Notes: generated from the sequence alone by a model not told the origin. Positions 7,544 to 16,895 are shown, numbered from the stretch's first letter. The stretch is 61,203 nt of DNA from Robiginitalea sp. (GCA_024642005.1 JAHECA010000011.1:1-61203), one strand, 5' to 3'. Made by a program: numbers and translations.

Positions 7544-8104
7544 TTATTGCCTGAGCAGCTCGTCCAGGAGATCCCTGACCTTCTTGGTGTTCCAATCGGC
7601 CATTCCATCCTGGGCCACCACCACATACCCCTTTTTATCGATCAGGTAAGACCGGGGCGGGTTATCGGTCAAGACCGGGGCAGGCTCCCCGATTATCAGG
7701 TAGGTTAACGGGAAGGTAAAGTCGTTTTCGGCCATGAAGGCCTCAACGGGGGCGCGTTCCTCATCGGTGATCAGGTAGAAGTCCACGCGGTCGCCGTAAT
7801 CGTCATATAAAGCCTGTAAGCCCTTGAGCTCTGGCAGGCAGGGCAAGCGCCACGACGCCCAGAAATCAATCACCACCACTTTTCCCCGGGAGCGTTCGAA
7901 GTTAAAGAATGCCCATTGCGGATCTTTAAGCTGCCAGTTATAAGTGGGGAGCTGTTCGCGTCGCTCCTCTGCGACTACCTGGGGGGAAAATGCGAACAGC
8001 TGCATGAGCCAGACCTTTGAGTAATGCCCTAGGGGAGTCACAAAGAAGGAAAGCACAAAGGCGATCAGCAGCAGGTTCAGCAGGGTCTTTTTTCGTTTCT
8101 TCAT
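7544..8104 (-). CDS. TlpA-like thioredoxin-fold protein with altered active site
   Basis: This 186-residue membrane-anchored thioredoxin-fold protein of the TlpA/ResA group has an N-terminal helix at about 7-25 and a periplasmic domain beginning near residue 50. The expected FWASWCxPC active site reads FWASWRLPC: the first cysteine (position 86) is Arg (codon CGC, one transition from TGC), and only C89 remains. The later cis-Pro region (NPPRSYLID) is present. As read, it cannot form the redox disulfide. I start at the ATG at 8104; an in-frame TTG at 8137 would lie inside the terminator of the upstream aconitase gene. It is convergent with crtZ. Confidence 0.87.
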   Translation of the reverse strand: MKKRKKTLLNLLLIAFVLSFFVTPLGHYSKVWLMQLFAFSPQVVAEERREQLPTYNWQLKDPQWAFFNFERSRGKVVVIDFWASWRLPCLPELKGLQALYDDYGDRVDFYLITDEERAPVEAFMAENDFTFPLTYLIIGEPAPVLTDNPPRSYLIDKKGYVVVAQDGMADWNTKKVRDLLDELLRQ

Positions 8105-8120
8105 ATGTGGGCAACCAGGT

Positions 8121-8152
8121 AAAAAAACCCCCGACAAATGCGGGGGCTTTTC
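8121..8152 (-). terminator. Rho-independent terminator of the aconitase gene
   Basis: On the minus strand GCCCCCG-loop-CGGGGG is followed by seven U residues. The stem is 8128-8133 with 8141-8146. It lies 12 bases past the aconitase stop. Confidence 0.85.
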
Positions 8153-8164
8153 AGGTTATGGCCT

Positions 8165-10435
8165 TCAGGCATTCTCCTTCTTGATCAGGTTCAGGGCCGA
8201 CCCTTCCCGGAACCACGAAATCTGCGCGGCATTGTAGGAGTGATTGGCCACGATCAGGTTCTTGCTGCCGTCGGCGTGTACCGCTTCGATGGTTAGCGGT
8301 TTATTGGGTGCAAAGGCATCGATATCGATAAAATTGAAGGTATCGTCTTCCTGAATTATGTCGTAATCGGCCTCATTGGCAAAGGTAAGGGCCAGCATCC
8401 CCTGTTTCTTCAGGTTGGTCTCGTGGATACGGGCAAACGATTTCACCAGTACGGCTGCCACGCCCAGGTGGCGGGGTTGCATGGCCGCGTGCTCGCGAGA
8501 TGAGCCTTCCCCGTAGTTGTGGTCGCCCACCACAAGGGTTTTGATGCCCTTGGCCTTATAGGCACGCTGGGTGTCGGGCACGCTGCCGTATTCGCCGGTA
8601 AGCTGGTTTTTGACAAAGTTCGTCTTCTTGTTGAAGGCATTCACTGCCCCGATCAGCGTGTTGTTGGCAATGTTGTCGAGGTGTCCCCGGTACCGCAGCC
8701 AGGGGCCCGCCATGGAGATGTGGTCTGTGGTGCATTTGCCGAAAGCCTTGATGAGCAGCTTCATGCCTTTCAGGCTCGAAGGCTTGATGGGCTCAAAGGG
8801 CTCGAGCAGCTGCAGCCGCTCCGATTTGGGATCTACTTTTACCACCACGCTGCTGCCGTCTTCCCAGGGAGCAATATAACCCGCATCTTCCACGGCAAAC
8901 CCTTCAGGGGGCAGTTCATAACCGCGGGGTTCGTCGAGCTTGACTTCCTGCCCGTCTTCGTTGAGCAGGGTGTCGGTAATCGGGTTAAAATCGAGGCGGC
9001 CGGCAATGGCGATGGCCGTTACCAGCTCGGGGGAGCCCACAAAGGCCAGCGTATTCGGGTTTCCGTCGGCCCTTTTGGCAAAATTCCGGTTAAAGGAATG
9101 CACAATGGTATTGCGCGGCCCGTCAGCGGCCTTGTCGCCATAGCGGTCCCACATCCCAATGCAAGGGCCGCAGGCGTTGGCGAATACCGTGGCGCCGATA
9201 TTGTTGAAAGCGTCGATAAAGCCGTCGCGCTCGATGGTATAACGCACCTGCTCTGAACCAGGGGTAATGGTGAAATTCGCCTTGGTTTTCAATTTTTTAT
9301 CAGCTACCTGCCGGGCCAGGGAGGCGGCGCGGGAAATGTCTTCGTATGAAGAGTTGGTGCAGGAGCCTATCAGGCCCACTTCTACCCTGAGGGGCCAGTC
9401 GTTCTTTTTAGCTGCCTCGGCCATTTTCGAAATGGGCGTTGACAGATCGGGGGTAAACGGCCCGTTCAGGTGTGGCTCCAGCGTATTGAGGTCGATCTCG
9501 ATAACCTGGTCGAAGTACCTGGCCGGCTCGCGGTACACTTCCGGGTCGGCCGTAAGGTAGGGCGCAACAGCCCTGGCGGCATCGGCAACATCGGCACGCC
9601 CTGTGGCCCGCAGGTAGCGGTCCATGGAGTCGTCGTACCCGAAGGTGGAGGTAGTGGCGCCCACCTCTGCGCCCATATTGCAGATGGTTCCCTTGCCCGT
9701 GCACGACATGGAAGTGGCCCCTTCCCCGAAATACTCAATAATGGCCCCTGTTCCCCCCTTCACGGTAAGGATGTCGGCCACCTTGAGAATGACATCCTTG
9801 GGTGCGGTCCAGCCCCTGAGTTTCCCGGTTAGCTTTATCCCGATCATTTTCGGGAATTTCAGTTCCCAGGCCATGCCTGCCATCACGTCCACCGCATCGG
9901 CCCCGCCGACCCCGATCGCGATCATGCCCAGGCCTCCGGCGTTCACGGTATGCGAATCGGTGCCGATCATCATCCCGCCCGGAAAGGCGTAGTTCTCGAG
10001 CACCACCTGGTGAATGATCCCGGCTCCCGGTTTCCAGAAGCCGATCCCGTATTTGTTCGAGACAGATCCGAGGAAGTCGAACACCTCGTTGCTGGTTTCA
10101 TTGGCGCGCTTCAGGTCCTTATCAGCCCCTACTTTCGCCTGGATCAGGTGGTCGCAGTGCACCGTGGTGGGCACGGCAACCTTGGGTTTGCCGGCGTGCA
10201 TGAACTGCAGGAGCGCCATCTGTGCGGTTGCATCCTGACAGGCGACCCGGTCGGGGGCGAAATCCACGTAATCCTTGCCACGGGCGAAAACGGCATTGGG
10301 GGTGCCTTCCCACAGGTGTGCGTATAAAATTTTCTCGGCCAGGGTAAGCGGCCTCCCGACCAGCTCCCGAGCCTTGTTTACCCGCCCGGGCATGGCCTGG
10401 TAGACCTTTTTGATCATGTCTATATCGAATGCCAT
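8165..10435 (-). CDS. acn: Aconitate hydratase (mitochondrial type)
   Basis: This 756-residue TCA-cycle enzyme interconverts citrate and isocitrate in the cytoplasm. The [4Fe-4S] cysteines are C359 (GSCTNSS) and C422/C425 ([12 protein letters not shown]). The substrate loops GTDSHT (158-163) and the C-terminal swivel domain with SSREHAA are present. The length of about 755 and the short N-terminus match the mitochondrial-type aconitase that is usual in Bacteroidota, rather than AcnA (about 890) or AcnB. It is transcribed alone, with its own promoter (10470-10477) and terminator. Confidence 0.96.
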   Translation of the reverse strand: MAFDIDMIKKVYQAMPGRVNKARELVGRPLTLAEKILYAHLWEGTPNAVFARGKDYVDFAPDRVACQDATAQMALLQFMHAGKPKVAVPTTVHCDHLIQAKVGADKDLKRANETSNEVFDFLGSVSNKYGIGFWKPGAGIIHQVVLENYAFPGGMMIGTDSHTVNAGGLGMIAIGVGGADAVDVMAGMAWELKFPKMIGIKLTGKLRGWTAPKDVILKVADILTVKGGTGAIIEYFGEGATSMSCTGKGTICNMGAEVGATTSTFGYDDSMDRYLRATGRADVADAARAVAPYLTADPEVYREPARYFDQVIEIDLNTLEPHLNGPFTPDLSTPISKMAEAAKKNDWPLRVEVGLIGSCTNSSYEDISRAASLARQVADKKLKTKANFTITPGSEQVRYTIERDGFIDAFNNIGATVFANACGPCIGMWDRYGDKAADGPRNTIVHSFNRNFAKRADGNPNTLAFVGSPELVTAIAIAGRLDFNPITDTLLNEDGQEVKLDEPRGYELPPEGFAVEDAGYIAPWEDGSSVVVKVDPKSERLQLLEPFEPIKPSSLKGMKLLIKAFGKCTTDHISMAGPWLRYRGHLDNIANNTLIGAVNAFNKKTNFVKNQLTGEYGSVPDTQRAYKAKGIKTLVVGDHNYGEGSSREHAAMQPRHLGVAAVLVKSFARIHETNLKKQGMLALTFANEADYDIIQEDDTFNFIDIDAFAPNKPLTIEAVHADGSKNLIVANHSYNAAQISWFREGSALNLIKKENA

Positions 10436-10469
10436 CGTAAAGTGTATTGATTCAGAATTAGTGTAGCTC

Positions 10470-10477
10470 CAAAAGTA
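10470..10477 (-). promoter_or_regulatory. Promoter -7 element of acn
   Basis: TACTTTTG on the minus strand fits TAnnTTTG. It lies 34 bases before the acn start codon, giving a leader of roughly 28 bases. Confidence 0.6.
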
Positions 10478-10704
10478 GTAAAATCGGCAGGGAATTAAAA
10501 TAAATCGGGCCCTGCATTCGGCCGATTTGCAAAATCGGGCAAACCTGTAATTCCAGGGGATTGCGGTTGTTGTTTCGAAGCCAAACTGCCGTGCCGGGAA
10601 TGGCCCCGGAGGGTTGGCACCAATTCCTGATATAAGTCATTGAATGTGAATCGGGTGGTTCATAAGTTTCGTTCATCGAACTTTCATGCGTTTTAAAGAA
10701 CAAT
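10478..10704. other. Intergenic region between acn and the lipoprotein pair
   Basis: This is the centre of a 326-bp divergent gap. Apart from the outward-facing promoter elements at its ends I see no gene, RNA structure or long repeat. The short open frame across it on the minus strand has no recognisable product. Confidence 0.5.
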
Positions 10705-10712
10705 TACCTTTG
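10705..10712 (+). promoter_or_regulatory. Promoter -7 element of the first CHRD-like lipoprotein
   Basis: TACCTTTG matches the Bacteroidota -7 consensus and lies about 50 bases before the start codon. Confidence 0.65.
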
Positions 10713-10761
10713 TGGCGTTATTTCCTACTACTTTTAACTGCCTTTTAATCTTAATGAGAAA

Positions 10762-11244
10762 ATGAAAACCCCTACAAGAATCCTACTGATTTTGCTGCTG
10801 TCGTTCGGTTTTAGCTGCAGTAAAAGCGAGAATGCCGACGTGAACAACCCCGACAGCAAAGACCCTACCCCAGACCCGGACCCTGTGGAACTGGTAACCT
10901 ACAACCTTACCGCTGTAAATAACTCAGGGGCGGCCGGTACCGCCAAACTGATCCGGAACTCCGACGGCACCTCAACCATTTATATTGAGCTCACCAATGC
11001 CCCTGAAGGGTTGCACCCGGCTGCCGTACACGACAACAGCCTGGAAGAAGGCGGTGATATTGCCATTACCCTGAACGCCTGCGAATGCCTGATCAGTGAA
11101 ACGGTGATTACCGAACTCGACAACGGCACGGCCATCACCTTTGACCAATTGATGGTCTTCGACGGTTATATCAACATTTACCTGGGTACCGAGAGCATGG
11201 ATACCATTATCGCCCATGCCAATATCGGTTCGAACGCCTTCTGA
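10762..11244 (+). CDS. CHRD/Cu-Zn-SOD-like lipoprotein (copy 1)
   Basis: This 160-residue exported lipoprotein has a signal peptide ending in the lipobox SFGFSCSK (Cys19). A low-complexity Asp/Pro linker follows (about 25-42), then a compact beta domain with GTAKLI, a glycine-poor middle and HPAAVHDNSLEEGGDIAITL. This resembles the CHRD / Cu-Zn superoxide dismutase-like fold, but I do not see the full set of SOD copper histidines. It is 80-85% identical by eye to the next gene. It has its own promoter and terminator, so the pair are separate units. The function is unknown; a surface-exposed small-ligand or metal role is only inference. Confidence 0.82.
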   Translation: MKTPTRILLILLLSFGFSCSKSENADVNNPDSKDPTPDPDPVELVTYNLTAVNNSGAAGTAKLIRNSDGTSTIYIELTNAPEGLHPAAVHDNSLEEGGDIAITLNACECLISETVITELDNGTAITFDQLMVFDGYINIYLGTESMDTIIAHANIGSNAF

Positions 11245-11271
11245 GGCTGCACAGGACCCCCATCATCTTTC

Positions 11272-11297
11272 AAAAGCCGGCGTTGCCGGCTTTTTTT
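11272..11297 (+). terminator. Terminator after CHRD-like lipoprotein 1
   Basis: AAAAGCCGGC-gtt-GCCGGCTTTTTTT is a strong symmetric stem with a T run. Confidence 0.9.
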
Positions 11298-11449
11298 ATG
11301 CCTGCTGCAGCTCATGCGCAATGTCCGTTCACCGATCGACCAATGACCCGGCATGGGGAATCGGGACGCCCAAAGAATCCCTTTTTGAACGTTTATCGTT
11401 TATTTTATGCATTTCAAAGGACAATTTAACAGCGATTCGGCACTCCGTC

Positions 11450-11457
11450 TAATTTTG
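11450..11457 (+). promoter_or_regulatory. Promoter -7 element of the second CHRD-like lipoprotein
   Basis: TAATTTTG fits TAnnTTTG and lies about 20 bases before the start codon. Confidence 0.65.
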
Positions 11458-11476
11458 GCAATGCAACAAATCGAAT

Positions 11477-11962
11477 ATGAGAATGAAAACTATCCTAAAA
11501 TCCCTCGCCCTGCCGGTAATCCTGCTCTTTCTGGGCTGCAGCAAAAGCGAGAATGCCGATGTAAATAACCCTGACAGCAAACCGGACCCGGACCCGGTAC
11601 CGGTGGAACTCGTTACCTACAACCTCACGGCCGTGCACGACTCTGGGGTGACCGGCACCGCCAAGCTCATCCGGAATGACGATGGTACCTCCACCATCTT
11701 TATTGAGATGACCAATGCACCCGAAGGATTGCACCCTGCGGCCGTACATAACAACAGCTTGGAAGAGGGAGGGCCAATCGCCATTACCCTGAACGCCTGC
11801 GAGTGCCTGATCAGCGAAACCATCATCACTGAACTCGACAACCAAACTGCCATCTCTTTCGACCAGCTGATGGTCTTCGACGGCTACATCAACATCTACC
11901 AGGGCTCCGAGAATATGGACAACATCATTGCCCACGCCAATATCGGCTCAAACGCCTTCTGA
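11477..11962 (+). CDS. CHRD/Cu-Zn-SOD-like lipoprotein (copy 2)
   Basis: This 161-residue tandem paralogue of the preceding gene has lipobox LFLGCSK (Cys21), the same ENADVNNPDSK spacer, a Pro/Asp linker and the same beta domain with HPAAVHNNSLEEGG and CECLISE. Sequence between the copies is most conserved in the mature domain and least in the signal peptide. An alternative start is the ATG two codons later (11483). The promoters differ, which suggests the copies may be expressed under different conditions. No enzyme activity can be assigned. Confidence 0.82.
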   Translation: MRMKTILKSLALPVILLFLGCSKSENADVNNPDSKPDPDPVPVELVTYNLTAVHDSGVTGTAKLIRNDDGTSTIFIEMTNAPEGLHPAAVHNNSLEEGGPIAITLNACECLISETIITELDNQTAISFDQLMVFDGYINIYQGSENMDNIIAHANIGSNAF

Positions 11963-11983
11963 GGCCCTGGTGAAACAACCCAT

Positions 11984-12011
11984 AAAAAAACCGGCATAGC
12001 CGGTTTTTTTT
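11984..12011. terminator. Bidirectional terminator between convergent genes
   Basis: AAAAAAACCGGC-ata-GCCGGTTTTTTT has A and T runs on both sides. It can serve the lipoprotein gene (plus) and the moxR gene (minus). Confidence 0.9.
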
Positions 12012-12033
12012 ATGCTTTCTCTGAACAAAGGTG

Positions 12034-12987
12034 TTACAACAACTGGCGGATGATCGCTTCGTCGCTGACGCCTTCGGCTTCGGCCTTGTAGTTGCGCAGG
12101 ATGCGGTGCCGCAAAATACCCATGGCCACGGCCTGCACATCTGAAATATCAGGCGAAAACCGGCCTTGTACGGCGGCGTGGGCCTTGGCCCCGAGCACCA
12201 GGTTTTGCGAGGCGCGCGGCCCGGCCCCCCAGTCGAGGTAACGGTTTACCAGGTCGGAAGCCCCGGGCTGGCCCGGGCGGGTGCGGTGCACCAGCTCCAC
12301 GGCATAGCGCACCACGTTGTCGGTAACGGGAATGCGCCTCACCAGGTGCTGCACTTCCAGTATTTCCGCAGCATTGAATAACGTTTCCAGGCTCGTTTCC
12401 CGATCGTCGGTGGTGGTGCGCACCACTTCCATCTCTTCTTCCACACTTGGGTATTTGAGTTCTATGGCGAACATGAAGCGGTCGAGCTGCGCCTCGGGAA
12501 GGGGGTAGGTCCCCTCCTGCTCGATCGGGTTCTGGGTGGCCAGCACAAAATAGGGCTGGGGAAGGCTATAGCGCTTGCCCGTAATGGTAACAGCCCGTTC
12601 CTGCATGGCTTCCAGCAGGGCGGCCTGGGTTTTGGGCGGGGTGCGGTTAATCTCGTCGGCCAGGATGATGTTGGCAAATACGGGGCCCTGTACGAACACA
12701 AACTGCCGGTTCTGGTCGAGTACCTCGCTGCCCAAAATGTCGCTGGGCATGAGGTCGGGTGTAAACTGGATGCGCTTGAAATCCAGCCCCAGAATACGGG
12801 CGATGGTATTCACCATCAGGGTTTTGGCCAGGCCGGGCACCCCGATAAGCAGGGAATGCCCCCCGGTATAGATCGACAGGAGCACTTGTTCGACTACCTC
12901 ATTCTGGCCCACAATAACCCGGCCGATTTCTTCCCGGAGGGCCTGGTGTTTAGCTACCAGGCGCTCGATGGCTGCCACGTCAGACAT
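12034..12987 (-). CDS. MoxR family AAA+ ATPase
   Basis: This 317-residue MoxR-type AAA+ ATPase belongs to a family of chaperones that help mature or activate partner proteins, often with VWA-domain proteins. Walker A is GVPGLAKTL (49-57), Walker B is IILADEINR (107-115), and the sensor region is ATQNPIEQEGTYPLPEAQLDRF, followed by a C-terminal lid. No DUF58 or VWA partner gene is adjacent. It follows the PpiC/SurA-like gene by one base, so it probably belongs to a three-gene envelope unit. The exact client is unknown. Confidence 0.92.
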   Translation of the reverse strand: MSDVAAIERLVAKHQALREEIGRVIVGQNEVVEQVLLSIYTGGHSLLIGVPGLAKTLMVNTIARILGLDFKRIQFTPDLMPSDILGSEVLDQNRQFVFVQGPVFANIILADEINRTPPKTQAALLEAMQERAVTITGKRYSLPQPYFVLATQNPIEQEGTYPLPEAQLDRFMFAIELKYPSVEEEMEVVRTTTDDRETSLETLFNAAEILEVQHLVRRIPVTDNVVRYAVELVHRTRPGQPGASDLVNRYLDWGAGPRASQNLVLGAKAHAAVQGRFSPDISDVQAVAMGILRHRILRNYKAEAEGVSDEAIIRQLL

Positions 12988-12988
12988 G

Positions 12989-14440
12989 CTAATTCTTTAT
13001 CCAGTTATTGGCGAAGGTACAATCGCGATACGCACCGTTTACGCTGATGTAGGTATCGTCGATATGCTCGCTGATCCATTCTTTTATGGTCTTGAACTGT
13101 TTTTCCCGAAGGGCGAGTTCCTGGATCTTCATATAGTCGCGCGAAAAGTCGGCCTGGTGCTCATCGTACCGGTTGGTGACCATCAGGATTTTATAGCTCG
13201 AGGGGCCACCCCGCGGGTCATCTTCCAAAATGGGCCGCGATATCTCGTTGTCCTTCAGGTTGCGTACCTGGTTATACAGGTTGGGGTCCATGCGGGTGAG
13301 CTCAAAGCGGGTGTCGAAGTTCTCCGGGTTGCGCAACAGCCCTCCGTCGAACTTGGTTTCCTTTTCGTCTGAAAAATTTTTGGCGGCCTCCCCGAAGGTG
13401 TATTTGCCTTCCATGATCTGCTGGCGAATGCTGTCGAGCTCCTTGCGGACATCATCGAGGGCGCTCTGGGGCACCTCGGGCTGGATAAGGATATGCCGCA
13501 AGTCGAGTTCCTGCCCGCGAATTTTTTCAATGAAGATGATGTGGAAGCCGAAAGGGGTTTCAAAAGGCTCCGAAATTTCCCCTTCGCGCAGGCTGAATGC
13601 CACGTCCTTGAATTCCTTGACGAAACCGGTTTGGCGTGTAATGCTGTAAAAACCCCCGTTCGACTTGGAGCCGGGGTCTTGCGAATAGAGGATGGCCTTG
13701 ATGCGGAAACTGGCGCCATTGTCTTCCACGTCGGCCTTGATCTGGTTGAGCAGGTCAATGGCCTTTTGTTTTTCCACTTCCGGGATTTCTGGCTTTTTAA
13801 CAATCTGGGCGATCTCCAGCTCGGCACCGAAGACCGGACGCTGGTCTTCTGGAATCTTCCGGAAGAACTGGCGCACCTCTTCGGGTGTTACTTTGATTTC
13901 ACCCACGATCTTCTGCTGCATCTTGCTGGAGAGCATCTGCAGCTTGTTGATCTGGAACAGCTCGTCTCTGAGGTCTTCCGCCGATTCCTTGTTGTAAAAA
14001 TCGAGCACTTTTTCCATGGACCCGAGTCGCTGTTCAAATTCCTGCAGGTAGCGGTCGCTGGTGGCGTACACTTCGTCGTCGGAGACCAAAATACTGTCCT
14101 GCACGGCCTGGTGGGCGTAAAGGCGGTCTTCCATGAGCTTGCCAAGCAGACTGCAACTGTTTATTTCATCTTCGCGGGTACCCTGGGTGCGCAGGTCCAT
14201 GAGCGTTTTTTCCACGTCCGAATCGAGGATCACATAGTCGCCTACCACGGCCGCAATGCCGTCGAGTTTTTTGCGTTGGCCGGTCTGGGCCTTTCCAACC
14301 TCGGCCATTTGTTCTGGCACTACCAGTTGCTGCGGTGGTTCAATTTGGGTGTCGGGGATCGAATCGAGTTCCTGGGCGCTGACGGCGAGGCTGCTGGCAA
14401 GCAGCAGGGCCAGAAGCGCCTTATTCCGGATTGTGGTCAT
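12989..14440 (-). CDS. SurA-like peptidylprolyl isomerase (parvulin)
   Basis: This 483-residue periplasmic chaperone/isomerase has a cleavable signal peptide (ends near SLAVSAQE), an N-terminal SurA-like chaperone domain (about 45-190) and two parvulin (PpiC) domains: about 195-300 (TRQTGFVKEF, FGFHIIFIEK) and about 305-410 (ELDLRHILIQPEVP). Such proteins escort unfolded beta-barrel proteins to the BAM complex. The ATG at 14440 is chosen; a TTG at 14449 also exists. Its 5' end overlaps the upstream SurA_N-like gene by 20 bases, so the two are co-translated. Confidence 0.9.
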   Translation of the reverse strand: MTTIRNKALLALLLASSLAVSAQELDSIPDTQIEPPQQLVVPEQMAEVGKAQTGQRKKLDGIAAVVGDYVILDSDVEKTLMDLRTQGTREDEINSCSLLGKLMEDRLYAHQAVQDSILVSDDEVYATSDRYLQEFEQRLGSMEKVLDFYNKESAEDLRDELFQINKLQMLSSKMQQKIVGEIKVTPEEVRQFFRKIPEDQRPVFGAELEIAQIVKKPEIPEVEKQKAIDLLNQIKADVEDNGASFRIKAILYSQDPGSKSNGGFYSITRQTGFVKEFKDVAFSLREGEISEPFETPFGFHIIFIEKIRGQELDLRHILIQPEVPQSALDDVRKELDSIRQQIMEGKYTFGEAAKNFSDEKETKFDGGLLRNPENFDTRFELTRMDPNLYNQVRNLKDNEISRPILEDDPRGGPSSYKILMVTNRYDEHQADFSRDYMKIQELALREKQFKTIKEWISEHIDDTYISVNGAYRDCTFANNWIKN

Positions 14441-15317
14441 AGATTTCAAATTCTTTTTGTTGTATGGCTTCGTTGATCAGGTCGACTTCAAGCGATCGCA
14501 AGTAACTCATCTTCCGCCGGTTAACCAATACCTGTCGCAGGGTGGGCTCAATATAGTTGAGCGGGGCTATGTCGTTCACATTCAGCACATCCCTCACCTC
14601 AGCCAAATATACCCCCTGATCATCCTCCAGTTCAAAAAATTGTGATTTTTTTAAATATTGGGCTTCATTGTCGGGGTTCAGCAGGGGAATTTCGTCAAGT
14701 ACACGGGCGGCAGGCACCCAAAGGGAATCGTTAAAATGCAGTTTGCGGAACTGTACCCCCACTGAATCGAGAAATTCCAAATCGTCGCGGTTAAAGCGCC
14801 TCAGCCTTCGGGTAACTTCCTCCTTGTTCAGAAACTGCATGGGCAGTTCCACAAAGCGGAGTTGCACCAGTTTTTCCTGCAACCGGAAGTTTTCCTTTTC
14901 GGCCTCGTAAAACGCCTCCAGTTCACTTCGGCCCACGACGGTATCGGCAGCCTGGGCCACCAGGGCTTCCTTGTAGGCACGGGCATAGAGGTCGGCCCGG
15001 TAATCGGCAACCAGGGCTTCGTACTCGGCAATTTTTTCAGGAGGGAGGTTGAGCTGCGCTTTGGAGAACAGGAGTTCCTTAGTGGCCCAGTTGTTTATAT
15101 AATTGCTTACCAAAGCAGCGCTGTCTTCCGGGCTCAGCCCCTCGGCTGGCAAACCTTTCAGGTCGTCGCGATACAGATAATGTTCACCCACGCGGGCCAC
15201 GGCCACATTGTCGACCTCTTTGCGCCACAGGTCTTTGCAACCCGAGGAGGCAACCGCCAGGAGGGTTACAAGGGCCAGGATTACAGGAGGCCGAAGCAAG
15301 TGGTTTGATTTGCGCAT
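14421..15317 (-). CDS. SurA_N-like periplasmic lipoprotein
   Basis: This 298-residue lipoprotein has lipobox VASSGCKD (Cys27). A helical region of about 40-150 (VARVGEHYLYRDDL, then NWATKELLFSKAQ) resembles the SurA/PrsA N-terminal chaperone domain. A clear parvulin catalytic domain is not visible, so it may act as a chaperone without isomerase activity. It precedes and overlaps the SurA-like gene, and MoxR follows. The arrangement suggests a shared role in outer-membrane protein folding. Confidence 0.83.
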   Translation of the reverse strand: MRKSNHLLRPPVILALVTLLAVASSGCKDLWRKEVDNVAVARVGEHYLYRDDLKGLPAEGLSPEDSAALVSNYINNWATKELLFSKAQLNLPPEKIAEYEALVADYRADLYARAYKEALVAQAADTVVGRSELEAFYEAEKENFRLQEKLVQLRFVELPMQFLNKEEVTRRLRRFNRDDLEFLDSVGVQFRKLHFNDSLWVPAARVLDEIPLLNPDNEAQYLKKSQFFELEDDQGVYLAEVRDVLNVNDIAPLNYIEPTLRQVLVNRRKMSYLRSLEVDLINEAIQQKEFEIYDHNPE

Positions 15318-15481
15318 CGCGCAAAAATAAGCAACTCCCCTGCTCCGGACAATCTGCCGGCTGCCATTAACAGATTTTTATCAGGACCGGGGTCGTTAAA
15401 ATTTGTACTTTTCGCGTACCCACTTACCGTGCTGGCGCCCGACCGCAGTTGGGCGTGCGGTCTTAAAAAGCTCCGGTTTAA

Positions 15482-15715
15482 ATGGAAAGAAACATCAAGC
15501 TTATCTGGGATTTCAGGGGGCCCGAGGCCTCCCGAACTGCTGAGCATTACCGCCTCCACCTCGGGGAAGCCCAGGCTGGGCAGGCAGCGCGCGAAACAGG
15601 CATCCAGCATGTTAACAGCATGCACAGCCTGGTCTACATGATTGTGCCCGAATCGGAAATGCGCCCGGTGCGCGACCGGCTCAAACCGCACCGGGGCGAA
15701 TACGCGGAATCATGA
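15482..15715 (+). CDS. Small conserved flavobacterial protein
   Basis: This 77-residue soluble protein has the opening motif MERNIKLIWDFRGPEA, which I recognise as conserved in flavobacteria, and a helical His-containing middle (EHYRLHL). No signal peptide or membrane segment is present. Its stop overlaps the start of the next gene by ATGA, so it is translationally coupled to the serine hydrolase. The function is unknown. Confidence 0.72.
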   Translation: MERNIKLIWDFRGPEASRTAEHYRLHLGEAQAGQAARETGIQHVNSMHSLVYMIVPESEMRPVRDRLKPHRGEYAES

Positions 15716-16893
15716 AGCGCGGCAGTACCCTGCCGGTAATTCTTGCCGCCTGCTTCCGGAAAGCCGGGGTAGGCCTTGGCCTGATGCTGGCCCTTTCCTG
15801 TGCCCAAAAACCCGCCCCGGACGATCCGCTGCAAGACATTTTGGCCTCAGACGAGCCGGCCATTGCCCGGGTTATGGCTGCCCCTGAGGCGCATGAGCTG
15901 CAGATCAGGTATACGCGCATTTTCCGGGAAGGCGATTCGGTGCGGTTTGCCGATTACGAATACGGGGTAAATCCCGGCCGCTATTTCTACCCGGCCAGCA
16001 TGGTGAAATTGCCGATTGTCCTGCTGGCGCTGGAAAAACTGGGCAGCCTCGACAGCATAGGCCTGCGCACGCGCTACTACATTGAAGGAGACAGCGTGGA
16101 AAATACCTTTGAACGCGATGTCCTGGACATTTTTGCAGTGAGCGACAACCACGCCAACAACCGGCTGTTTGAATTCCTGGGGCAAGATGTCATAAACGAC
16201 AGCCTTGCGGCCAAGGGGGTCGGCCCCGCCCGAATAGCGCACCGGCTGGGGAATCACGACAACCGGGTAAGCACCCGGCCACTGATCCTCTACCTGGCCG
16301 ACAGCCTTACCGCCCAGTCACTGCCCCTGGTGAGCCGCCCCATCAGTCCCCTCGATCTGGAAGGGATCCGCAAAGGGGTGGCACACAGCGATGGCGACTC
16401 CATTGCCCACCAACCCTTCGATTTCAGCCTGAAAAACTACCTGCCGGTAACCAGTATGGAGGCGATAATGAAACGCATAATCTTCCCGGAGAAATTTACC
16501 CCTTCCCAGCGTTTTCAATTGAATCCCGAATCGCGGGCCTTTTTGTTGGAGGCCATGCAGAACACCCCCAGGGAGGCCGGGTTCGACCCGGAGATTTACC
16601 CTGACGGATATTGCAAATTTTTTCTATACGGAGATTCGGATGAACGCATTCCCGAAGCGCTGCAGATCTTTAATAAAGTGGGCTTCGCCTACGGGACGCT
16701 GACCGATTGCGCCTACATCCGTGACAGCCGCAACGGGGTGGAATTCATACTTACTGCCACGATATTGGTCAATGAAAACAAGATTTTCAACGACGACCAC
16801 TACCAGTACGACGAAGTGGGCCTGCCTTTCCTGGCCGCGCTTGGCCGGGCCGTTTACGATTTCGAAGCTGAACAGCGCCTCAAAAACAACTAG
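15712..16893 (+). CDS. Class A beta-lactamase-fold serine hydrolase, lipoprotein
   Basis: This 393-residue exported serine hydrolase has lipobox ALSCAQ (Cys30). All three motifs of the penicillin-binding/class A beta-lactamase fold are present: S96-M-V-K99, S144-D-N146 and K322-V-G324. It is longer than true class A beta-lactamases (about 290) because of extra segments at about 200-260. It is therefore more likely a peptidoglycan-related or other acyl-serine hydrolase than a resistance enzyme. It is coupled to the small gene upstream and followed by an SRPBCC gene after two bases. Confidence 0.88.
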   Translation: MKRGSTLPVILAACFRKAGVGLGLMLALSCAQKPAPDDPLQDILASDEPAIARVMAAPEAHELQIRYTRIFREGDSVRFADYEYGVNPGRYFYPASMVKLPIVLLALEKLGSLDSIGLRTRYYIEGDSVENTFERDVLDIFAVSDNHANNRLFEFLGQDVINDSLAAKGVGPARIAHRLGNHDNRVSTRPLILYLADSLTAQSLPLVSRPISPLDLEGIRKGVAHSDGDSIAHQPFDFSLKNYLPVTSMEAIMKRIIFPEKFTPSQRFQLNPESRAFLLEAMQNTPREAGFDPEIYPDGYCKFFLYGDSDERIPEALQIFNKVGFAYGTLTDCAYIRDSRNGVEFILTATILVNENKIFNDDHYQYDEVGLPFLAALGRAVYDFEAEQRLKNN

Positions 16894-16895
16894 CC

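Noticed and set aside
8519-9256. Long plus-strand open frame (245 codons) antisense to aconitase
   Set aside because: It lies wholly within a well-supported conserved gene; GC-rich third positions produce such shadows throughout the window.
15712-16893. Antibiotic-resistance beta-lactamase
   Set aside because: The motifs fit the fold, but the length, lipoprotein anchor and core-genome context argue against a dedicated resistance enzyme.
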